DNA from: PFJX01 sp040757575
GTDB taxonomy: Bacteria > Pseudomonadota > Gammaproteobacteria > Burkholderiales > Thiobacillaceae
Direction of reading: 5' to 3'
DNA length: 64,000 bases
Assembly (NCBI GenBank): GCA_040757575.1
Contig: JBFLXA010000011.1
Location: 47,764 to 111,763, forward strand
A model generated the notes under the pieces. It did no database searches. It worked only from the letters and a program-made list of their open reading frames with translations, and was not told where the DNA came from. This document shows, one piece after another, positions 58,460 through 64,000 of this stretch. The position numbers and the translations under genes were made by a program. Numbering within the stretch: position 1 is the first letter of the stretch; each line of letters begins with the position of its first letter.

Positions 58460-59716
58460 TCATGACACGAAACGGGCGAGGAAAGCCCCATCCAGTGCTT
58501 CGGGAAGGGCAACGCGCACCCGGTGGCCGCTACCGGGTGCCACTTCCATGGCTTCCCCGGCGAGGTTCCACATGCCGATAACCTGAATTTCACGGTTGCC
58601 GGCGGGGTGGATGAGCTCGATTCGATCCCCGACGGAGAATTTGTTCTTCACCTCGATTTCCGCCAGCCCGTCCGGGCCGTAGCCAGTCAGGTCGCCCACA
58701 TAAAGGCTGCGGCCGGACTCGGAGTGGCCCCTTAGGTAGTTCTGGTACTCCCGGTCCGGATGGCGTTCGAAGAAGCCGCTGGTGTAGCCCCGGTTGGCCA
58801 GGCCGTCCAGTTCCCCCACCAGGCGGGGGTCGAGTGGCTTTCCAGCCAGGGCGTCGTCGATGGCCCGGCGATAGGTCTGGCAGGTGCGGGCGACATAGTA
58901 GGGCGACTTGGTGCGGCCTTCGATCTTGAGGGAATCCACCCCCATCTCCACCAGTCGCTGCACGTGCTCGATGGCCCGCAGGTCCTTGGAGTTGAGGATG
59001 TAGGTGCCGTGCTCGTCTTCTTCGATGGGCATGTGGCTGCCCGCACGCTTTTCGGGTTCTTCCAATAGATAGACGTCGCCATCGGGGGCGACCTTGCCGG
59101 GCTGGGCGTTGAACTCCCAGCGGCAGGAGTTGGTGCAGGTGCCCTGGTTGCCGTCCCGATGGTTGAAGTAGCCGGACAGCAGGCAGCGGCCGGAATAGGC
59201 GATGCACAGGGCACCATGGACGAAGACCTCCAGTTCCATGTCCGGACAGGCCTGGCGGATCTCCGCCACCTGGTCCAGGGATAACTCCCGGGACAGAATC
59301 ACCCGCTGGATGCCCAGTTTCTGCCAGAAATGCACGGCGGCGTAGTTGACCGTGTTGGCCTGCACCGAGAGGTGGATGGGCATATCCGGCCAGTTTTCCC
59401 GCACCAGATCGATGAGGCCCGGGTCCGCCATGATGAGGGCATCGGGCTTCAGGGCGATGATGGGGGCCATGTCCGCCAGGTAGGTCTTCACCTTGGCGTT
59501 GTGGGGGTAGATGTTGCTCACCACGTAGAACTGCCGGCCCTGGGCGTGGGCGGTGTCGATGCCGACCCCCAGGGCGGCCTCGTCCTTGAAACTGTTGTTG
59601 CGCACCCGCAGGCTGTAGCGGGGCTGGCCGGCATAGACGGCCGTGGCGCCAAAGGCCAGGGCGGTTTCAAGCATGGTCTGGGAGCCGGCCGGGGCCAGCA
59701 GTTCCGGGGTCTTCAT
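58460..59716 (-). CDS. trhP: Peptidase U32 family protein (TrhP/YegQ-like)
   Basis: 418 residues. U32 signature EVFVHGALCIAYSGRCLLS with cysteines, followed by GTCTNSCRWEF. The N-terminal MKTPELLAPAGSQTMLETALAFGATAVYAG is typical. YegQ/TrhP proteins are needed for 5-hydroxyuridine formation at tRNA wobble position 34 in an O2-independent way, rather than acting as peptidases. The start overlaps the NUDIX stop (ATGA). Confidence 0.88.
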   Translation of the reverse strand: MKTPELLAPAGSQTMLETALAFGATAVYAGQPRYSLRVRNNSFKDEAALGVGIDTAHAQGRQFYVVSNIYPHNAKVKTYLADMAPIIALKPDALIMADPGLIDLVRENWPDMPIHLSVQANTVNYAAVHFWQKLGIQRVILSRELSLDQVAEIRQACPDMELEVFVHGALCIAYSGRCLLSGYFNHRDGNQGTCTNSCRWEFNAQPGKVAPDGDVYLLEEPEKRAGSHMPIEEDEHGTYILNSKDLRAIEHVQRLVEMGVDSLKIEGRTKSPYYVARTCQTYRRAIDDALAGKPLDPRLVGELDGLANRGYTSGFFERHPDREYQNYLRGHSESGRSLYVGDLTGYGPDGLAEIEVKNKFSVGDRIELIHPAGNREIQVIGMWNLAGEAMEVAPGSGHRVRVALPEALDGAFLARFVS

Positions 59717-60252
59717 CGTGGCTTGTGGAAGATCTGGCCCTCGTAGAGGGGGAAGCTGCCGGATTTGCGGTCGCTGAAGTAGCGCAGCAGGGTGGCCTGG
59801 ATGGTGCGGAAAGCCATTTCCTCCCAGGGAATCTCGGCTTCAGTGAACAGGCGCGCCTCCAGGCTCTCTTCTCCAGGAACAAAGTCCAGGTGCAGCAAGC
59901 GGGCCCTGAATACCAGGTAGACCTGGTTGATGTCTGGCAGGCTGATCATGGAGTACAGCCCCTGCACCTCTACTCGGGCGCCGGCTTCTTCCAGGGTCTC
60001 CCGGGCGGCGCCTTCCGCCGTGGTCTCGCCGTTTTCCATGAAGCCGGCGGGCAGAGTCCAGAGGCCGTATTTGGGCTCGATGGCACGCCGGCAGAGCAGT
60101 ATCCGGCCCTCCCATTCCGGGATGCAGCCCACCACCATCTTCGGGTTTTGATAGTGGATGGCACCGCAGGCCGGACAGACGTGCCGGGGGCGGTTGTCGC
60201 CAGGCGGGATCTCGATTTGCAGGGGGCCCCCGCATTGGGAACAGAAATTCAT
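59713..60252 (-). CDS. NUDIX hydrolase with N-terminal zinc ribbon
   Basis: 179 residues from the ATG at 60252. A zinc ribbon CSQCGGPL ... CPACGAIHYQNPK (residues 4-33) leads into a Nudix domain; the box is G-x5-E-x7-R-E-x2-E-E-x-G in GFMENGETTAEGAARETLEEAGA, all residues present. The architecture resembles NudC-like or ADP-ribose pyrophosphatase types. Substrate unknown. Confidence 0.9.
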   Translation of the reverse strand: MNFCSQCGGPLQIEIPPGDNRPRHVCPACGAIHYQNPKMVVGCIPEWEGRILLCRRAIEPKYGLWTLPAGFMENGETTAEGAARETLEEAGARVEVQGLYSMISLPDINQVYLVFRARLLHLDFVPGEESLEARLFTEAEIPWEEMAFRTIQATLLRYFSDRKSGSFPLYEGQIFHKPR

Positions 60253-60355
60253 GTTTGACGCCGGAGTCGCTTTGGGCGAAGTTTGCAGCAACTCCATGAC
60301 TCGGCAAAGTTTGGGACGGATATTTCCGTTCCGGCGGTTTTCCTCTTCCCTCACC

Positions 60356-61237
60356 ATGTATCCACGCTACTACGCCCTGCGCCGGGTCAACCCATACCGT
60401 GGCGTGATCCAGGTGGTGGATGTGGGTGAGGCCACGGCCCAGAGCCGGGATGGCGTCACCTGGCACCTGCGGGCCGACGACGGCCAGGGCCTGATCCGGC
60501 CTGTGGGCGTGTGGCAGGCGGAGAGCGGCATGGCCCTGGGCAGGCCCGATGTGGCCCCTGACCTCATCGCCGCCCTTGAAACCCACCCGGCCTTGCCTTT
60601 TCCCATCTTCGACACCTGGGAACTCTGGCTGCTGGACAAGGAATCCGGTCTGCCCCTGGCTCTCCTTGAAACGGCCAGGTCCGGAGAACCCCAGGGTGTG
60701 AGCCGGGAACCCCAGTGGTATCCATTTGTAGAGTCTTACACCGGTTTTCAATCGCCAAGTCTGGCACAGCGGGATGCGCTGGCTGGGTCTAGCCAATCCC
60801 ACCGGGATATCCTGGCTCGCATGGTGAACAACACCGCTCGTCCCTTTCCCATGACTCAGTGGTTTCGGCGTGGCCAGTCAGGGGTGGGTGAAGGAGCGGG
60901 CGGGGCGCGTATACCCCATGAGTGGCGGGAGCGGCAATTGCCCCCGGAAGCCTTCCCGACGCTGCTGGTGAGGGAAAACTGGAATAGTCGACTGGAACAG
61001 TCGGTTATTGGCGATTATCATGCGTGGCTGGCCCCCCTGTTGCTGCTCTGGCCCCGTTTGACTACGGAAACCCGGGACCGGCTGGAGGTGCTGGCATGCC
61101 AGCGCCCCGGCTGGCTGGCCCGGATTTATAGGCTCTTGCCCCGTGTAGTGGATCCGGCCCGGCTCAATGCGGCCCTGGTAATGGCCCGGCTGGAACAGGC
61201 CCAAGGTTTGACTGAAGACAACTGGATAGAGAACTGA
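60356..61237 (+). CDS. Uncharacterised protein preceding the MoxR/VWA pair
   Basis: 293 residues from the ATG at 60356 (MYPRYYALRRVNPYRGVIQVVD), the only start beyond the divergent NUDIX gene; an in-frame region further upstream overlaps that gene. The N-terminal 120 residues are beta-rich and mention TWHLRADDGQGLIRPVG; the C-terminal half is helical and Arg/Leu-rich. No signal peptide, no known motif. The stop overlaps the AAA+ start (TGATG), showing translational coupling, so it is likely a subunit or substrate of the AAA/VWA system. I do not recognise the family. Confidence 0.8.
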   Translation: MYPRYYALRRVNPYRGVIQVVDVGEATAQSRDGVTWHLRADDGQGLIRPVGVWQAESGMALGRPDVAPDLIAALETHPALPFPIFDTWELWLLDKESGLPLALLETARSGEPQGVSREPQWYPFVESYTGFQSPSLAQRDALAGSSQSHRDILARMVNNTARPFPMTQWFRRGQSGVGEGAGGARIPHEWRERQLPPEAFPTLLVRENWNSRLEQSVIGDYHAWLAPLLLLWPRLTTETRDRLEVLACQRPGWLARIYRLLPRVVDPARLNAALVMARLEQAQGLTEDNWIEN

Positions 61238-62316
61238 TGCGCCCATCACACATAGAAACCATCCTCGACCGCGAATTCAACAGTTGCGCGGAGGGTAGCC
61301 ACACGCCGGTAATGCTGTGGGGCCCTCCGGGGGTGGGCAAGTCCCAGATCATCGCCGGCATCGCCGCCAAGCACGGCGTGCCACTCATCGATATCCGCCT
61401 GTCGCAAATGGAGCCCACGGACCTGCGGGGCATTCCCTTCCGCAAGGAGGACACGGTGGAATGGTCCGTGCCGTCCATGCTGCCGGACGCCCAGCGCCAT
61501 GGCCCCGCCGGCATCCTGTTCCTGGACGAGATCAACGCCGCGCCCCCCACCGTGTCCGCCGCCGCCTACCAGCTCATCCTGGACCGCAAGCTGGGGGAAT
61601 ACGTGATTCCTGATGGTTGGGCCATTTTCGCTGCCGGCAACCGCCAGGGAGACCGGGGCGTCACCTACGCCATGCCCGCGCCCCTGGCCAACCGTTTCAC
61701 CCACTACGACGTGGAAGCCAACCTGGACGACTGGATCGGCTGGGCCCTGCATCATGGTATTGACGAGAAGGTGCTGGGCTTCCTGCGCTTCCGTCCCGAC
61801 CTGCTGTTCAACTACGACGCCGCCCACAACCCCGTGGCCTTCCCCAGCCCCCGGTCCTGGGAATATGCCCATCGCGCCCTGCAGAAGTTTTCCGATCGTC
61901 CGGACCTGCTGGGGGATGCCCTCCAGGCCTGCGTGGGCCAGTCCTGCGGCGTGGAGTTGAAGGCCTTCATAGACAACCTGGAGAACCTGCCGGACATCGA
62001 CGGCATCCTGGCGGGTACGGTCAAGGACGTGCCCAAGACCATCGACCTGCAATACGGCGTGGCCGCAGCCCTGGTGCGCCGGGCCAAGGAAAGTGCCGGC
62101 GATGTGACCAAGCTGGGCCACATCCTCAACTACGCCCGTCATTACCCCCAGCGGGAGATGGGCGTCATGCTGGTGACCGACCTGCACCGGGCCGTGGGCC
62201 AGCCCCTGTTCAAGGTGCCGGAGTTCGTGGAGTGGGCCAACAGCGTGGCCGAACTGATGCTCTACGACTTCAAACCCCAGACCGGTGAAGGGGGAAGGGG
62301 GAAGGGGGAAGGATAA
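61237..62316 (+). CDS. MoxR-type AAA+ ATPase
   Basis: 359 residues. Walker A GPPGVGKS (29-36), Walker B GILFLDEINAA (92-102), sensor 1 in FAAGNRQGDRGVTYAMPAPLANRF and an arginine-finger-like region follow. The MoxR class typically acts with a VWA protein to insert metals or remodel complexes. The last ten residues (GEGGRGKGEG) come from a GAAGGGG heptamer repeat. Directly followed by the VWA protein gene with no spacer. Confidence 0.9.
   Translation: MRPSHIETILDREFNSCAEGSHTPVMLWGPPGVGKSQIIAGIAAKHGVPLIDIRLSQMEPTDLRGIPFRKEDTVEWSVPSMLPDAQRHGPAGILFLDEINAAPPTVSAAAYQLILDRKLGEYVIPDGWAIFAAGNRQGDRGVTYAMPAPLANRFTHYDVEANLDDWIGWALHHGIDEKVLGFLRFRPDLLFNYDAAHNPVAFPSPRSWEYAHRALQKFSDRPDLLGDALQACVGQSCGVELKAFIDNLENLPDIDGILAGTVKDVPKTIDLQYGVAAALVRRAKESAGDVTKLGHILNYARHYPQREMGVMLVTDLHRAVGQPLFKVPEFVEWANSVAELMLYDFKPQTGEGGRGKGEG
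62287..62312 (+). repeat. GAAGGGG heptamer tandem repeat at the AAA/VWA gene junction
   Basis: Three exact GAAGGGG units at 62287-62307 and a partial GAAGG to 62312, coding the Gly-rich C-terminus of the AAA+ protein and ending just before the TAA (62314-62316). The last GAAGGA sits at ribosome-site distance from the GTG at 62317. Since the unit is not a multiple of three, gain or loss of one copy would change the reading frame. Confidence 0.85.
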
Positions 62317-63606
62317 GTGGCGTCGGACATCGATCGACTTGAAACCAAGCTGGCGGCGGCCCGCACCCGGCTGATCCTGGAGAAGCCTTTTCTGGGTGCC
62401 CTGGTCATGCATCTGCCCCTGAAAGCCGCTGATCCTAAATGGTGCGAGACCACCGCCACTGACGCCAAGGCCTTCTATTACAACCCCAACTACATTCGCC
62501 GCCTGACCCTGGAGCAGACTCAGTTCGCTCTGGCCCACGAGGCCATGCATTGCGCTCTGTCCCATTTCAACCGCCGGGGCCACCGCCTGCGCCACCGCTG
62601 GGACGTGGCCTGTGACTACGCGGTGAACATGATCCTGGACGAGGAGCGCATGCAGCCCCCGGACGAGGCCCTCATGAACGCCGCCTATCGGGGCCTCACC
62701 GCCGAAGAGATCTACCCTCTGCTGCACGAAGACCCGCCCGAAAAAACCCAGGACATGCACCTGTTCGACAACGACAAGTCGGACGGCCAGGAAGGGGAAC
62801 CCCAGGACCAGGAGATGAACCAGGACAAGGGGGAGCAGGACAACGACGATTCCACCGACGGCCAGGGCGGCCGGCCGGAGGAACAGGATCAGGACGAGGG
62901 CCAGGGCAACCAGGCCCAGCAGTCCGAGGAAGCCAGCCAGGACGCCCCGCCCCCGCCCCCCACGGATCCGGACAAGCTGGACGAGCAATGGAAGAGCCGC
63001 CTGGCCGCCGCCGCCCAGGCCGCCCGTCAGGCGGGCAAGCTGTCCCAGTCCATGATGCGCCTAGTGGACGACCTGCTTTCCCCGCAACTGCCCTGGCGGG
63101 CCCTGCTGGCCCGTTACATGGTGAACGCAGCCCGGGACGATTACAGCTTCCAGCGCACCTCCCGCCGGAGTGGGGGGAACTCCGGCGAAGCCCTCATGCC
63201 CCGGCTATACAGCCAGAGCGTGAAGGCAGTGGTGGCCCTGGATACCAGCGGCTCCGTGACCCGGGAGGAGTTGCAGGAATTCCTATCCGAGATCGACGCC
63301 CTCAAGGCCCAGGTGCGTGCGGATGTCATCCTTCATGCCTGCGACGACAAGTTGGCAGAAGCCGGGCCCTGGCGGTTTGCCATGTGGGAGCCCCTGGAGT
63401 TGCCGGCAGAAGTGGCTGGCGGAGGCGGCACGGACTTTCGCCCGGTCTTTGCCTGGATAGAAGCGGACCGGATCACGCCGGACCTGCTGATCTACTTCAC
63501 CGATGCCGAGGGCAAGTTCCCGGATGTGCCCCCTCAGTTCCCCGTCATTTGGCTGATCAAGGGCAAGGCCCCTGTACCCTTCGGGACCCGGATTCAGCTG
63601 AATTGA
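62317..63606 (+). CDS. DUF2201 metallopeptidase-like protein with C-terminal VWA-like domain
   Basis: 429 residues from a GTG at 62317 directly after the upstream stop. The N-terminal domain (about 1-115) has a metallopeptidase motif H74-E75-x-x-H78 (LAHEAMHCALSHFNRRGH). Residues about 140-230 are an acidic Gln/Asp/Glu-rich linker. The VWA-like domain has a MIDAS motif DTSGS at 309-313 (VVALDTSGSVTREE), later TDFRPVFAWIE and YFTDAEGKFPD. This is the DUF2201 family, generally paired with a MoxR ATPase. Substrate unknown. Terminates well before soxY. Confidence 0.9.
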   Translation: MASDIDRLETKLAAARTRLILEKPFLGALVMHLPLKAADPKWCETTATDAKAFYYNPNYIRRLTLEQTQFALAHEAMHCALSHFNRRGHRLRHRWDVACDYAVNMILDEERMQPPDEALMNAAYRGLTAEEIYPLLHEDPPEKTQDMHLFDNDKSDGQEGEPQDQEMNQDKGEQDNDDSTDGQGGRPEEQDQDEGQGNQAQQSEEASQDAPPPPPTDPDKLDEQWKSRLAAAAQAARQAGKLSQSMMRLVDDLLSPQLPWRALLARYMVNAARDDYSFQRTSRRSGGNSGEALMPRLYSQSVKAVVALDTSGSVTREELQEFLSEIDALKAQVRADVILHACDDKLAEAGPWRFAMWEPLELPAEVAGGGGTDFRPVFAWIEADRITPDLLIYFTDAEGKFPDVPPQFPVIWLIKGKAPVPFGTRIQLN

Positions 63607-63834
63607 GGATATTTCAATCCCGTTTTTTCCCGTGGCAAAAGCATATATTTCATGTCAATGTAGCGCCCGCTCGTTCAAGTTCATCCGTACGGTTGCACTC
63701 TAGGCCGAATATTCTAGAGGTCTTGTGCACCAGGCGAGCCGGCATGGCGTTTTCAGGAGAGCCCGTTGGCCTGCCTGGCCCAGCCGGTTAAAGCCGAGGC
63801 GGGCGTTTACGTAGTCACCTTAAGGAGAGTGTGT

Positions 63835-64000
63835 ATGAACAACCTGCGTAGGAACGTATTGAAAGGCGCTGGATCTGCTGGCGTGGTTGGCGTGGCTGTG
63901 ATGGCCGGTCTGCTGAAGCCTGGGATGGCGTTTGCCAACTGGAACAAGGCGGGTTTTGAAGCCAAGGACATGGCTGGCGCCATGGGTTCCATTGGCGGCG
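63835..64000 (+). CDS. soxY: Thiosulfate-oxidation carrier SoxY-like (partial, 3' end outside window)
   Basis: 55 residues visible from the ATG at 63835, after AAGGAGAG. The start MNNLRRNVLKGAGSAGVVGVAVMAGLLKPGMAFA is a twin-arginine signal with LRRNVLKGA as commonly seen in SoxY, followed by NWNKAGFEAKDMAGAMGSIGG, the N-terminus of the mature SoxY carrier. SoxY binds thiosulfate through a C-terminal cysteine, outside the window. The 228 bases before it (63607-63834) carry no clear gene; its AT-richer left part might hold the sox promoter. Confidence 0.7.
   Translation, partial: MNNLRRNVLKGAGSAGVVGVAVMAGLLKPGMAFANWNKAGFEAKDMAGAMGSIGG

Noticed and set aside
61246..62988. Minus-strand open frame of about 580 codons opposite the AAA+ and VWA genes
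   Set aside because: Val/Gly/Gln-rich shadow without motifs; the + strand genes have Walker, HExxH and MIDAS motifs.

Overview
The window reads as ordinary chromosome of a GC-rich betaproteobacterium, most likely a sulfur-oxidising or denitrifying member of the Rhodocyclales/Nitrosomonadales type. This rests on the conserved betaproteobacterial blocks (tig-clpP-clpX-lon-tRNA-tRNA-ppiD; rplM-rpsI-argC-erpA), squalene/hopanoid genes hpnCDE, an rnfABCDGE complex, a PEP-CTERM exported protein, and a SoxY-like carrier starting at the right edge. No prophage, transposase, integrase or CRISPR array is visible. Gene density is very high: no gene-free stretch exceeds about 250 bases, and many start and stop codons overlap.

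Layout. 1-8640: iron-related block. A ferric-iron binding protein (cut by the left edge) is divergent from a porin across putative Fur boxes; then come a small ORF, a Cys-rich DUF2325 protein, HemP, imelysin, a di-heme DUF1111 oxidoreductase, a second imelysin and a DUF1513 protein, all on +. 8702-13238: ahpC, ahpF, then tonB-exbB-exbD. 13324-19284 (-): chrB, chrA, rhodanese, then a periplasmic binding protein overlapping a hybrid histidine kinase. 19386-26000: rmuC, a SpoIIAA-like protein, OsmC and YdcF-like proteins, rplM-rpsI, argC, erpA, yacG and a secreted ATP-dependent DNA ligase. 25923-29718 (-): hpnC-hpnD-hpnE and an SDR gene. 29904-38065: tRNA-Leu, tig, clpP, clpX, lon with a heat-shock-like promoter, tRNA-Val, tRNA-Asp, ppiD. 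38138-40775: fabI (-), a secreted metallo-beta-lactamase-fold hydrolase (+), and a secreted 12-13-residue repeat protein (-). 40915-45545 (-): nth-FIST-DUF1841-SulP/STAS/adenosyltransferase, coupled by overlapping stops and starts. 45613-51964 (-): rnfABCDGE followed by a PEP-CTERM metalloprotease-like gene. 52045-60252 (-): CDGSH protein, polyphosphate:AMP phosphotransferase, a diguanylate cyclase, a GAF-GGDEF-EAL protein with ald, a U32/TrhP-like protein and a NUDIX hydrolase. 60356-63606 (+): an uncharacterised gene, a MoxR-type AAA+ ATPase and a DUF2201 metallopeptidase-like/VWA protein. 63835-end: soxY start.

How the genes work together. The first 13 kb is a coherent iron/redox neighbourhood: periplasmic iron capture, HemP, imelysin and di-heme proteins, peroxide detoxification and TonB energisation. 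The chrBA-rhodanese genes, SulP transporter and SoxY suggest sulfur-oxyanion physiology. The most unusual items are the SulP-STAS-cobalamin adenosyltransferase single ORF, the MDP-repeat secreted protein, the binding-protein/hybrid-kinase pair, the DUF2325-HemP-imelysin-diheme-imelysin-DUF1513 cluster, and the AAA+/VWA cassette whose gene junction carries a heptamer repeat. All calls were made by reading translations and motifs; no database search was run.
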